Shown piece by piece: positions 1-7,944 of a DNA stretch of 64,000 nucleotides. The stretch's first letter is position 1, and the number at the start of each line of letters is the position of its first letter. The translations under genes were made by a program, and so were the position numbers. The notes beneath the pieces were generated by a model. That model saw only the letters and a program-made list of their open reading frames with translations, had not been told where the DNA came from and searched no databases. The stretch is from Acidimicrobiales bacterium (GTDB taxonomy: Bacteria > Actinomycetota > Acidimicrobiia > Acidimicrobiales > RAAP-2): positions 1-64,000 of the forward strand of contig JADGOE010000001.1 of NCBI GenBank assembly GCA_017883135.1. Direction: 5' to 3'.

Positions 1-4
1 GGCG

Positions 5-77
5 AGCCCCCTGTCGGAATCGAACCGACGACACCAGCCTTACCATGGCTGTGCTCTGCCGACTGAGCTAAGGGGGC
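5..77 (-). tRNA. tRNA-Thr (GGT anticodon)
   Basis: Read on the minus strand, a full cloverleaf is visible: a 7-bp acceptor stem (GCCCCCT with AGGGGGC), a D arm, an anticodon stem CAGCC/GGCTG enclosing loop ATGGTAA, and a T arm containing GGTTCGATTCC. The anticodon is GGT, which reads ACC threonine codons. CCA is not encoded; the acceptor is followed by TCGCC. Confidence 0.95.
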
Positions 78-165
78 AGTGCGGCTCGAGCGAGCAGCAA
101 AGAAGAGAGCATAGCCAAAGCTGGAGCGAGTCGAGAAGCGGGGCCTGCCTGGCTACCATCAGCAG

Positions 166-651
166 ATGCACATTCGCCTGGCAGGACCGTCGGACGCCGA
201 ACCGATCCGGTCGCTGTACAACGCAGAGGTGGTCGGCTCGACGGCCACCTTCGACCTGGTGCCGCGCACCGCCGAGGAGCAGGCCGTCTGGCTCGCCGGC
301 CATCAGGGCCCGTACCCGGCCGTCGTAGCGGTCGACAACGACCTCGTCCTCGGATTCGGCTCGCTGTCGGCTTACCGGGACCGCCCTTCGTACGCCACCA
401 CCGTCGAGAACTCCGTGTACGTGGATGCTTCCCACCGAGGGTCCGGGGTCGGCCGATCCCTCCTCGAGGAGCTGATCACCTTGGCCGACCAGCACGGGTT
501 CCACTCCATGATCGCCCGGATAGGAGGGGACAACGTGGCTTCGATCGGGCTCCATGCGGCCTGTGGGTTCGAGCTGGTCGGGGTCGAACGGGAGATCGGC
601 CGCAAATTCAACCGCTGGCTGGACGTCTCCGTCCTCCAGCGGATGCTCTGA
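166..651 (+). CDS. GNAT N-acetyltransferase, phosphinothricin-acetyltransferase-like
   Basis: The 161-residue protein is a single GNAT domain. It opens with the MHIRLAGPSDAEPIRSLYN core typical of the Pat/Bar/MddA branch, which acetylates small amines such as phosphinothricin or methionine analogues using acetyl-CoA. The acetyl-CoA loop is seen as HRGSGVGRSLLEELI around residues 90-104, and the NVASIGLHAACGF motif around 123-135 is typical of this branch. The length is normal for the family. It stands alone between tRNA-Thr and a convergent glycosyltransferase. The real substrate cannot be told from sequence, and a drug-detoxifying role is not implied. Confidence 0.85.
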   Translation: MHIRLAGPSDAEPIRSLYNAEVVGSTATFDLVPRTAEEQAVWLAGHQGPYPAVVAVDNDLVLGFGSLSAYRDRPSYATTVENSVYVDASHRGSGVGRSLLEELITLADQHGFHSMIARIGGDNVASIGLHAACGFELVGVEREIGRKFNRWLDVSVLQRML

Positions 652-720
652 ACAGGGGTTCCCGGCGGTGCCACCCCGCCTGGCGGACCGGTCCGGGTCC
701 TCGGAGGTGAGGATCCGTCA

Positions 721-2391
721 CTAGGCGGTGTTCGCCGTGGCGACCGCCACCCGGCCCACCCGTTCCGATGATGCAGACGGCGGGTCGGCGCGCTCCCACG
801 CCGCCAGAGGGACTGTCAGGACCACCAGGATCCACAACAGTGTCAACACGATCAGCAGGGGGTCCCCGTGGAGCAGGCTGCTCAACAACTGGGTGCCGCC
901 GGGCAGCTCGATGAACGCTGTCACCATGGCGAGCCCGACGATGAGCGAGCGGAGCCGGCCAAGGGCCACAGGTGCAAGAAGGATCAGGCCCCACGACAGG
1001 TACCAGGGCTGGACCACGGGTCCCAGCACGACGAACAGCAACAAGGTGATCCCCAGGGCCTTCAACGTGCCGATCCGGTCGCTGTTGAACAGCAGCCACA
1101 CCCCCGCGATCCCTGCGGCCAGCAGCCCGAAGAAACGGGTGACCGACAGCACACCACCGAGTCCGACCCCGATGTGGACGAAGTGGGCGATGCCTGTGAT
1201 GACCAGCGTCAAGGACATCGTCGGCGCCGTCCACGACCGGACCACTCCGGGTGAGCCCAGGATGCTGACCCACCCCCACCCGAGGCCGCTGACGTAGGAG
1301 AAGAAGCCGAGGATGCCCACGCCAATGAGGCCGGCGGTGACCACTGGCCTGATCCTGTCGCGGACAGAGGCCTGGGACCCGAGCCAACTCCATCCCACAT
1401 AGAGGATCCCCAGCGCCGCCGGGGCCTTGATCGCCGTGGCCAGGCCACACAGCACGATTCCGACGATCGGCCGCTTCTCCTTGGCCGCCGTCAGCCCGGC
1501 AACCAGGAGACCCAGCATCAGTGCGTCGTTGTGGACTCCGCCGATCAGGTGGAAGATGGTCACCGGGTTCAACACCATGAGGGTGAACAGCTCGGCCCCG
1601 TCACGGTGGTACAGGCGGGCCAGCCGGGGCACACAGGCGGCGATCAGCAGCACGCCGGCAAGGGCGAGGAGCCGGAGCAGGACGATGGTGGCCAGCTCGT
1701 TGTGGAAGGTGATCCGAGCGACCACGCCGTCGAGCTGGAGGAAGAGCGGGCCGTAGGGCGCCGGCGCATTGCCCCACAAGCTGTCCACCGGTGCGGTGTA
1801 CGCGTTGTTGCCCAACTCGAACGGGCCGTACAGGTAGGGGTTCATGTGATGGCTGACCATCTCGCCCTGGGCGGCATAGGAGTATGCGTCGCGGCTGAAC
1901 AACGGTGCGATGACCAGCATCGGGAGGGACCAGAGGGCGAAGACCCACATCATCTTCTTGAAGGGGACCCCCGGGCATCGCGAGTAGAGCCGGGTCATCC
2001 CCCACCAGACCCGCATGAACAGCAACAGGCCCCCATAGACGGCGGCGAGCACGAAGTAGACGCCCCAACGACTCGCTCCGCCCGTTGACGGCACGCCGAA
2101 GAACCACACCCCGGGCATCTCCAGCTTGAACGGGGAGCTGGGCAACGACGCCCCGATGCTGACTGCCAGCATGGCCACGAACCCGAGGAGGGCCGGTCGG
2201 AGCACCAGCCCACGCGGCTGGGCGTCCTCGGAGGTCTTCGGTGGCCGACTGCCGACAAGGCCCGCCGAATGCTTCACGCGCTGCATCGCCGACTCGAGAA
2301 GCTCCGCGGCAACCCTGAACGCGGCGCTAGCCCCCGAGACTCGACGCTGCTCACCTTCGAGCGCCTCGACCGCCGTCGCTTCGGATGACAT
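721..2391 (-). CDS. MptB-like polyprenol-phosphomannose-dependent alpha-1,6-mannosyltransferase
   Basis: A 556-residue polytopic membrane protein with about a dozen hydrophobic segments. It carries the segment SRDAYSYAAQGEMVSHHMNP followed by YLYGP (about residues 155-180), which is characteristic of GT-C enzymes of the MptA/MptB family. These transfer mannose from polyprenyl phosphomannose to the growing mannan core of lipomannan-type glycolipids on the outer face of the membrane. A WGNAPAPYGPLFL segment follows, as is usual in the family. The first 80 residues are soluble and poorly conserved, so the start (ATG at 2391) is uncertain. No other mannan gene is adjacent. The exact linkage made is inferred from family only. 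Confidence 0.8.
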   Translation of the reverse strand: MSSEATAVEALEGEQRRVSGASAAFRVAAELLESAMQRVKHSAGLVGSRPPKTSEDAQPRGLVLRPALLGFVAMLAVSIGASLPSSPFKLEMPGVWFFGVPSTGGASRWGVYFVLAAVYGGLLLFMRVWWGMTRLYSRCPGVPFKKMMWVFALWSLPMLVIAPLFSRDAYSYAAQGEMVSHHMNPYLYGPFELGNNAYTAPVDSLWGNAPAPYGPLFLQLDGVVARITFHNELATIVLLRLLALAGVLLIAACVPRLARLYHRDGAELFTLMVLNPVTIFHLIGGVHNDALMLGLLVAGLTAAKEKRPIVGIVLCGLATAIKAPAALGILYVGWSWLGSQASVRDRIRPVVTAGLIGVGILGFFSYVSGLGWGWVSILGSPGVVRSWTAPTMSLTLVITGIAHFVHIGVGLGGVLSVTRFFGLLAAGIAGVWLLFNSDRIGTLKALGITLLLFVVLGPVVQPWYLSWGLILLAPVALGRLRSLIVGLAMVTAFIELPGGTQLLSSLLHGDPLLIVLTLLWILVVLTVPLAAWERADPPSASSERVGRVAVATANTA

Positions 2392-2739
2392 GAGGTTGGG
2401 GGTCTCTCCTCGGTCGGACTCCTGAGGGGTTCAGGCCGTCCCATCTGGCAACGGCTCGGGACAACCCCTCGCCGGCGGTGTCGAACTGCGCGCCCCCGAC
2501 CGGTTCCGCCGAATATCGGTGAAACCGTGACCGCAATCAATCCGTAACTTCATTGTAACCATTCAGCGGGGGTGTTCAAGTGCCATCACACGGGTCGATC
2601 TGGCAAGCGATGGAGCCCCGAGGTTGCGCCGCAGACGAGACCGGACCACGCCAGGCGGCCGTTGCCGGCATGGCCCGGGCCAGCGGCCGGAGGAAGCCCA
2701 GGACTCTCGGTCCAGGCCACCTCCGGCCGGCTCATGCGG
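2392..2739. other. Intergenic region without a recognised gene
   Basis: About 350 bp between the start of the mannosyltransferase gene and tRNA-Tyr. I see no convincing coding frame, repeat or RNA fold. It presumably holds the promoters for the leftward glycosyltransferase gene; no strong -35/-10 pair could be picked out by eye. Confidence 0.4.
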
Positions 2740-2820
<81 letters not shown>

Positions 2821-2864
2821 GCAGGCCGGAAGGATATCGCCTGGTGCGGCGCTACTGTTTCGCT

Positions 2865-3353
2865 ATGCCCACCTTCGACGCCGTTTCCGAAGTCGACATG
2901 CAGGAAGTCCGCAATGCGGTGGATCAGGCAAACCGAGAGGCCTCGACCCGATTCGACTTCAAGGGGACTGATTCCGCCATCGAGATCACGGACACCGAGC
3001 TGGTCCTCTCGTCGTCCACCGAGGATCGAATCCGCGCCCTCTACCAGGTGCTCCAAGAGAAGTTGGTCAGGCGCGAGGTCTCCCTCAAGTCGTTCGACGT
3101 GGGCAAGATCGAAGAGGCCTCCCGCGGGGCTGCACGCCAGCGATTGACCATCAGAGCCGGCATCTCCTCCGATCACGCGAAGAAGATCAACAAGTTCATC
3201 AAGGACCTCGCCTTGAAGGGAGTCAGCTCCCAGACCCAAGGTGATCAGCTCCGGGTGACCGGCAAGAAGCGCGACGACCTGCAGGCGGTCATCGCCGCAT
3301 GCAAGGCCGAGGACTTCGGGATCCCGCTGCAGTTCAACAACTTCCGGGACTGA
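2865..3353 (+). CDS. yajQ: YajQ family nucleotide-binding protein
   Basis: The 162-residue product begins MPTFDAVSEVDMQEVRNAV, contains STRFDFKGT (about residues 26-34) and ends IPLQFNNFRD, all standard for YajQ (DUF520). Members are small cytoplasmic proteins with two ferredoxin-like domains; some bind cyclic di-GMP and act with transcription factors. The ATG at 2865 gives a protein of exactly the usual family length. A longer in-frame extension upstream runs through the tRNA-Tyr gene and is rejected. It is monocistronic here. Confidence 0.95.
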   Translation: MPTFDAVSEVDMQEVRNAVDQANREASTRFDFKGTDSAIEITDTELVLSSSTEDRIRALYQVLQEKLVRREVSLKSFDVGKIEEASRGAARQRLTIRAGISSDHAKKINKFIKDLALKGVSSQTQGDQLRVTGKKRDDLQAVIAACKAEDFGIPLQFNNFRD

Positions 3354-3396
3354 CCACCGGTTCTGGCTACCCCCACACGCTCGGGGTCTGCGCCGA

Positions 3397-3654
3397 TCAC
3401 GAGGGTCGGTTGCGACTCGCCTTCCACACCGAAGCACCGAGCAGCCCGGCCACCAGCACGGGCAGGAGCACTGCGGACAGAGTCCGCAGTGAGTGGTCCA
3501 GGCAGAGAAGCGCGACCGTACCCACCACCACGAGGACCCCGACGAACAGTTCGGGTGTGTCCCCGATCAGGAACTCCCACCAGAAGTGGCCGAATGCCAC
3601 GATCATGCGGGTCGGCAGCGTGCGGGCTGCCCTCGGGGCTCCTTCCTCAGCCAT
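3397..3654 (-). CDS. Small two-helix membrane protein coupled to the FTR1-like gene
   Basis: An 85-residue protein with two hydrophobic helices (about residues 35-52 and 60-77) and a basic C-terminus. I do not recognise the family. Its ATG lies inside the last codons of the upstream membrane-protein gene (8-bp overlap, ATGGCTGA), so the two are almost certainly translationally coupled and their products probably work together in the membrane. The segment HFWWEFLIGDTPELFVG between helices is distinctive and could be used to find homologues. Confidence 0.7.
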   Translation of the reverse strand: MAEEGAPRAARTLPTRMIVAFGHFWWEFLIGDTPELFVGVLVVVGTVALLCLDHSLRTLSAVLLPVLVAGLLGASVWKASRNRPS

Positions 3655-4435
3655 TGGGGACCCTTCCGGCCGCCACGGTGCCCTGCGCCCGCTGAGCGGC
3701 AGCCCGGTCGAGCAAGACCACCAATCCAAAGGCCACGGCGCCGTAGACGACGGCGAGCACCGGAATGGCCAGGTCGGAGCCCGGCCAGTGCACACCGACG
3801 CCTTCGCCGGTCCAGAAGGTCCCGAAACTGACCAGCATCAGCCCCACCCCCATCTTCATGGCGTTTTCGGGGACCGAGGACAGTTGGCGGGCGACGAGGA
3901 GACCGGCGATCAGCACCACGACCACGGCGGCACCGGCAGCGGTGGCCGCCAGGCCGAGTTTGTGCGAGGTCGTCCCCAGCGTCAGTACGACGACCACCAC
4001 TTCGAGCCCTTCGAGGAAGACGCCTTTGAAGGCGACCGCGAACCCGGTCGCATCGCGACCGTTGGACGATGGCGCGGCGGTCAGCTCGGCGACCTGTTCG
4101 GCGAAGATCGCGTCTTCGTTATGCTTGGCCCTGAGGCCTGATGCCCGAAGGACGGCCTTGCGCAACCACTGGAGCCCGAAGATCAACAAGAGCCCGCCCA
4201 CCGCCAACCTCAGCGTCGACAAGGGCACGAAATGCACCAGGGCCGGACCGAAGACCACCACCAGCGCCGCCAGGACGAACAGGGCCGCAACCACCCCTTC
4301 GATGGCCGAGCGCCAACCCTTGGTGACGCCGACGGCGAGCACGATGGTCAGCGCTTCGACCATCTCCACCGCGCTGGCCAAAAAGACGGCCACGACGAGC
4401 ACCAGCGATCCGCTGCCAGTTACGGTCCCCGTCAT
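3647..4435 (-). CDS. COG4280-type membrane protein with two FTR1-like Glu motifs
   Basis: A 262-residue protein with about seven hydrophobic segments. Two acidic intramembrane motifs stand out: VEMVEALTIVLAVG near residue 25 and VFLEGLEVVVVVLTLG near residue 140. Both resemble the RExxE motifs of the FTR1/EfeU iron permeases, in which paired glutamates guide Fe3+. The repeat suggests an inverted or direct duplication of a transport unit. A metal-transport role is an inference from these motifs; no ferroxidase or lipoprotein partner is adjacent. The gene overlaps the downstream small membrane-protein gene by 8 bp. Confidence 0.65.
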   Translation of the reverse strand: MTGTVTGSGSLVLVVAVFLASAVEMVEALTIVLAVGVTKGWRSAIEGVVAALFVLAALVVVFGPALVHFVPLSTLRLAVGGLLLIFGLQWLRKAVLRASGLRAKHNEDAIFAEQVAELTAAPSSNGRDATGFAVAFKGVFLEGLEVVVVVLTLGTTSHKLGLAATAAGAAVVVVLIAGLLVARQLSSVPENAMKMGVGLMLVSFGTFWTGEGVGVHWPGSDLAIPVLAVVYGAVAFGLVVLLDRAAAQRAQGTVAAGRVPNG

Positions 4436-4584
4436 CGACCCTCCTCCGGCGCCGGGGCGCCACTCGACTCACAACGTATAGCAGCGGGAGGGTGGAGCAG
4501 GGCTCGCCCCCCAGGGGTCCATCCTCTTCGTCGATCCTTCGACCGCACGTCTATCGTTCGACATCGTGGCTGAGAAGTGACCAG

Positions 4585-4666
4585 ATGAACAGTGACAAGC
4601 TGAAGTCGATGCAGGCCCCCATCAAGGAGGGCTACCGGAACCAACCAGAGACTGCCGTGGTGACCC
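4585..4666 (+). pseudogene. OsmC-family protein, N-terminal fragment
   Basis: The ATG at 4585 starts MNSDKLKSMQAPIKEGYR and runs to ...ETAVVT, a typical start of an OsmC/Ohr-superfamily protein (COG1765). The frame is then lost: unrelated residues follow and a stop appears at 4711-4713. The matching remainder of the protein begins about 950 bp downstream at 5616. Joining base 4666 to base 5616 gives an uninterrupted ...VVTLSAEGRP... reading frame. The gene is therefore broken, most simply by insertion of the 4667-5615 segment. Confidence 0.8.
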
Positions 4667-5615
4667 GGAACGCCGCCCGTTTCCCACCAGTCGAGGTCCG
4701 ACGCGATCCGTGATTGGAGCCGAGTGGGAATCCGGGATTTCTTCGGTCTCCCTCGCCGCCCAGACCGACGTGGCCGGAGTGTCGGCCTACTGGTTGGATC
4801 CGCAGTAAAGGTTGGGGCTCTTGGCTGCCGCAGACGTCAACAAGCCCTCGATCTGGCTGGCATCGTTGCTCGCGACGGCCGCACGAGCCGCGGACACGAG
4901 TGACTCGGCGTCGGTCTTCACGGCACTCGGAATATGGGCGGCAAGGTCGTCGAGCTTGGCCTGGTTGGCCTTTAGAAACGCAATCGCGTCGGCAGAATTG
5001 GCTGCCGAAGTGAGGCCGGTGTTGAGGGCGGCCAAGTCTGCACAGAATGCAGTCCCCTTCCCTGCGGCAAAATCGGCCGGAAGGGGAGTCCCGTTAGTCT
5101 GGACGCCACAGTACGTGTCGACGCTGAGTGCGGCCTTGTCGAGGGAGGGACCACCCAAAGCACTGGCGCTGTTCGAGGTGATCGCAGAACTGTAGGCATC
5201 GGCAATCGCTTGTGCATCAGGGCGGATGTTGTCGTTCGGTATGTTCTTGGCGAGAGCGACGATGGCAGCGCTGTTCGCCTTCAGGGCAGTCAAGAAGTCG
5301 GCCGCGGAGGTTACGTTCGACCCCGCCTTGACCAGCTGGGTGTTGTAACCACAGAAGGCCGCTTTGGAGCTGTAGGTGTTGGAAGTCGAAGCAGTACCCG
5401 AAGTGCCTCCACAAGCTCCGGCCGCTACCGCCACCACGAACAGCAGGATCGAAATAGGGACCAGATGCAACTTCGACATTGGAACTCCCTTGCCGCCAGA
5501 TTGGGAATCATTGTCACTCGTACCCATCCTTCTCACTAGGGCCAAAGGTCCTTTCGGCACGATCCGAGGCCGAGCCAGTGCGGGGTCAGGGTAGGAGCCG
5601 TCCAGAGGTCGGCCC
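4667..5615. other. 949-bp segment inserted in the OsmC gene
   Basis: This segment separates the two halves of the OsmC-family gene. The trinucleotide CCC occurs at both junctions (4664-4666 and 5613-5615), consistent with a 3-bp target duplication, although three cytosines in GC-rich DNA can also be chance. I found no terminal inverted repeats and no transposase. The only gene inside is the leftward lipoprotein gene at 4787-5479. The base composition inside looks less GC-rich than the neighbouring core genes. Confidence 0.65.
4787..5479 (-). CDS. Predicted lipoprotein with two tandem Cys-bracketed domains
   Basis: A 230-residue protein. Residues 1-20 form a signal peptide ending in a lipobox (AVAAGAC), so it is probably lipid-anchored on the outer membrane face. 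The mature part contains two related units of about 85 residues. Each opens with an FC motif (AAFCGYN and TAFCADL), contains a helix of the type FLxANxAxxxxLAxxIP, and closes with a YCG motif (DTYCGVQ and NLYCGSN). The Cys pairs probably form one disulfide per unit. The ATG at 5479 is preceded by AAGGGAG at good spacing; longer starts are rejected. Function unknown. It lies within the segment that splits the OsmC gene. Confidence 0.8.
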   Translation of the reverse strand: MSKLHLVPISILLFVVAVAAGACGGTSGTASTSNTYSSKAAFCGYNTQLVKAGSNVTSAADFLTALKANSAAIVALAKNIPNDNIRPDAQAIADAYSSAITSNSASALGGPSLDKAALSVDTYCGVQTNGTPLPADFAAGKGTAFCADLAALNTGLTSAANSADAIAFLKANQAKLDDLAAHIPSAVKTDAESLVSAARAAVASNDASQIEGLLTSAAAKSPNLYCGSNQ

Positions 5616-6094
5616 TCAGCGCAGAGGGTCGACCCGGTGACGATCTTTCGTGCTCCGTGCAGACCGGCCGTGCCCTGGTCGAAGCCGGGCTCCATCCAGC
5701 CACAGGGCGCGATGGTCTACATGCATGTTCCGGCGCCATGCTGCTCCAGGCGCTCGCCGCTTGCGCGGGGGTGACCATGCGGTCAGTTGCCACTGCACTC
5801 GGGATCACTGCAGCCGGGATCACTGCAGCCGGGACGGTGAGGGCCGAGGGAGACCTGGACTTTCGCGGGACGCTCGGCGTGGACAAGTCCGCACCTGTCG
5901 GGTTCTCCGACATTCGTCTGTCATTCGACCTGGTGAGTGACGCATCGGAGGAACAACTTGCAACCTTGCTCCGCCTCACGGATCGGTACTGCGTCGTTCT
6001 CCAGGCGCTTGTGAACAGCCCCAGGCTGTCAACCTGGCACTGGTCTGCCCAGTGGTCGGTGATCGACGACATCTCGTCCCCGCCTCGTAACCGG
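5616..6094 (+). pseudogene. OsmC-family protein, C-terminal fragment
   Basis: Translation gives LSAEGRPGDDLSCSVQTGRA, then EAGLHPATG, then HACSGAMLLQALAACAGVT, with the two cysteines expected in the OsmC active site (ACSG and ACAG), and later LDFRGTLGVD and RYCVVLQAL near the end. This is the bulk of an OsmC-family peroxide-reducing protein lacking its first 27 residues, which lie at 4585-4666. It carries a 15-bp tandem duplication (TAAGI repeated) near 5807-5836. Its frame ends inside the left end of the IS30-like element (stop at 6107-6109). A GTG at 5657 could allow a short product, but it would lack the N-terminal strand. Confidence 0.8.
5807..5836 (+). repeat. 15-bp tandem duplication inside the OsmC fragment
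   Basis: The unit GGGATCACTGCAGCC occurs twice in a row, adding five residues (ITAAG repeated) just before GTVRAEGDLDF. Family members normally have a single copy at this point, so this is a local slippage-type duplication in an already broken gene. The exact register of the unit is arbitrary by a few bases. Confidence 0.75.
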
Positions 6095-6119
6095 TGTGGC
6101 CTCAACTGATCAACGCAAC
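6095..6119 (+). repeat. Left terminal inverted repeat of the IS30-like element
   Basis: Starts TGTGGCCTCAACTGATCAAC and matches the reverse complement of 7298-7322 at about 20 of 25 positions. Confidence 0.75.
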
Positions 6120-6167
6120 ACCTGACTGATTGGCGAACATTGCATTCGTCTATCAGGAGGTGTGGGA

Positions 6168-7315
6168 ATGGCACGGTTCTCTGAAGAGGACAGGGCAACG
6201 ATCTGGGACCTGCGGGAAGCCGGAGTGCCGGTCAAACGGATCGCCAAGCACCTCGATCGGCAGAATTCGTCGCTTCGGATGTTCATCGCCGACCATGGCG
6301 GCAGACGGCCGACACCACGGCAGCGCTCGGAGTTGCGCCTCTCCCTGGAAGAGCGTGAGGAGATCTCCCGGGGCCTGGCGGGAGGCCTCTCGATCCGGGC
6401 GATTGCCGACGGACTGAATCGCTCGCCGTCGACAGTCTGTCGGGAGGTGAACGCCAACGGAGGTCGGACCAAGTACCGAGCCCTCCAGGCCGACCGAGGT
6501 GCCCAGAAGCGGGCGCTTCGACCCAAGCGGGCCAAGCTCGCCCAGTGCCGGCGGCTCCGTTCCACCGTTGAGCGCAAGCTCGAGGCCCTGTGGTCACCGC
6601 AGCAGATCTCGGCGTGGTTGGCTGAGACCTACCCCGATGACCCGGAGATGCAGGTGTCCCACGAGACGATCTACCAGTCGCTCTTCGTCCAGAGCCGTGG
6701 TGCGCTGAAGAGAGAGCTGCACAGCTGCCTGCGCACCGGTCGGGCAATGCGGCGGGCCAAGGCCTACACGAAGGGCGGTGTCGGCCAGGGCCAGCTTTCG
6801 AACATGGTGATGATCTCCGAGCGACCGGCCGAGGTGGCCGACCGGGCCGTCCCGGGCCATTGGGAAGGCGACCTCATCTTCGGCCGCAAGATGACCGCCA
6901 TCGGCACCCTGGTCGAGCGCCACAGCCGCTACGTGATCCTGTTGAAACTGCCCAACGGACACGGAGCCGAGTCGGTCAGGAAGGCCATGACCAAGCGCAT
7001 CCTGACCCTGCCGGCCCAGCTCCGGAAGTCGATCACGTGGGACCAGGCAAAGAGATGGCCCAGCACGTCCAGTTCACCGCCGACACCGGTGTGCAGATCT
7101 ACTTCTGTGACCCGAAGAGCCCCTGGCAGCGCGGAAGCAACGAGAACACCAACGGACTGCTCCGTCAGTACTTGCCGAAGTCGGCGGACCTCTCCCAGTG
7201 CACCCAGCGCGAGCTCGATGCGATCGCACGGTCGCTCAACACGCGTCCTCGACAGACCCTCGGTTGGATGACACCATCAAAGGCGTTCGCCGAGGCCGTT
7301 GCGATGACCGATTGA
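6168..7315 (+). pseudogene. IS30-family transposase, frameshifted in the catalytic domain
   Basis: The ATG at 6168 follows AGGAGG (6155-6160) at ideal spacing and starts MARFSEEDRATIWDLREAGV. An N-terminal helix-turn-helix region with RAIADGLNRSPSTVCREV follows (about residues 75-95). The DDE catalytic core then shows [10 protein letters not shown] and ITWDQ. At about 7045-7048 one base is missing (CAGGCAAAG where CAGGGCAAAG is expected), so the rest is read in the next frame: [18 protein letters not shown], then [17 protein letters not shown] with the catalytic Glu, ending at 7315. The enzyme is inactive unless this is a sequencing error; IS30 elements are not known to need a frameshift. Confidence 0.85.
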
Positions 7316-7322
7316 GGACACA
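7298..7322 (-). repeat. Right terminal inverted repeat of the IS30-like element
   Basis: Read on the minus strand it starts TGTGTCCTCAATCGGTCATC and pairs with the left repeat at 6095-6119. It contains the transposase stop codon. Confidence 0.75.
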
Positions 7323-7386
7323 GGTGGTAGGGGGCAGGCACTCGGATCTGACCCGCCAGATCGGTGTGCAGATCCCCAAGAGGGAA

Positions 7387-7845
7387 TCAGTCCTCGAGGG
7401 ATGAGGCGAGGCGCTCCAACGTCAGGCTCATCGTCGCACGGTTTCGCCCCGTGCGATCTTCGATGCCCGAGGTCTGTTTGCTGAACTCCAAGACGGACTC
7501 GGGCCGGAGGTCATCGCTCCACTCGGTGACCCGGCACCCCGATTCGGTCGGCTCGAACCGGTACCCCCAGGTGGAGAAGTGGAACTCCATCATGGAGCAC
7601 TCGAAGGCGAACGCCCGCCCCGGGTTGGCCTCGATGACGTTGCCCTGCGTGGTCCACTCATGTTCTCCGTTGCGGTTGTGGCCGTCGAAGGTGGCACCGA
7701 CGACCGGGCCGTCGAACCCTTCGTGCCACTCGCAAGCATGACACTCCTCCGACCACTCCCCCATGCGGGTCACGTCGGCAATGGCGGCATACGCCAGATC
7801 GGCCGAAATGGCGATGTCGCGAGAGATCTCGATCCTCTTGGTCAT
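7387..7845 (-). CDS. SRPBCC-family protein (polyketide cyclase/START-like)
   Basis: A 152-residue protein starting MTKRIEISRDIAISADLAYA, with the SRPBCC pattern of an N-terminal strand followed by DVTRMGEWSEEC (about residues 22-33), GATFDGHNRNG, TTQGNVIEANPG and a C-terminal long helix (LTLERLASSLED). Such proteins form a deep hydrophobic pocket for lipids or aromatic ligands. The ligand cannot be predicted. The start at 7845 is preferred because it begins at the first strand; a start at 7869 would add eight residues. It lies just outside the IS30-like element. Confidence 0.75.
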   Translation of the reverse strand: MTKRIEISRDIAISADLAYAAIADVTRMGEWSEECHACEWHEGFDGPVVGATFDGHNRNGEHEWTTQGNVIEANPGRAFAFECSMMEFHFSTWGYRFEPTESGCRVTEWSDDLRPESVLEFSKQTSGIEDRTGRNRATMSLTLERLASSLED

Positions 7846-7944
7846 GATCCGAAGTTCACTACACCTCACCGAGGGCTGTCGAGCAGGGCAACGTGACTCA
7901 GTCCCGGCGACCGGAGGCAGGGTCTGGCCGAGGATTATCGGTTC

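Larger units (their letters stand above)
6095..7322 (+). mobile_element. IS30-family insertion sequence (about 1.23 kb)
   Basis: The ends are imperfect 25-bp inverted repeats: 6095-6119 on the left and the complement of 7298-7322 on the right, matching at about 20 of 25 positions, with shared blocks TGTG, CCTCAA and CGCAAC. The transposase fills the interior and its stop codon lies within the right repeat, as is common in IS30-family elements. A dinucleotide GG flanks both ends (6093-6094, 7323-7324) and may be the short target duplication. The element sits at the 3' end of the OsmC pseudogene. Confidence 0.8.

Noticed and set aside
4667-5615. Group II intron or intein as explanation for the split OsmC gene
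   Set aside because: The reading frame stops inside the segment, so it is not an intein. The ends do not match the GUGYG...AY borders of group II introns in either orientation, and there is no reverse transcriptase.
6168-7315. Programmed frameshift in the transposase
   Set aside because: IS30-family transposases are made from one frame, and the site is a plain missing base in a G run rather than a slippery sequence with a pause structure.
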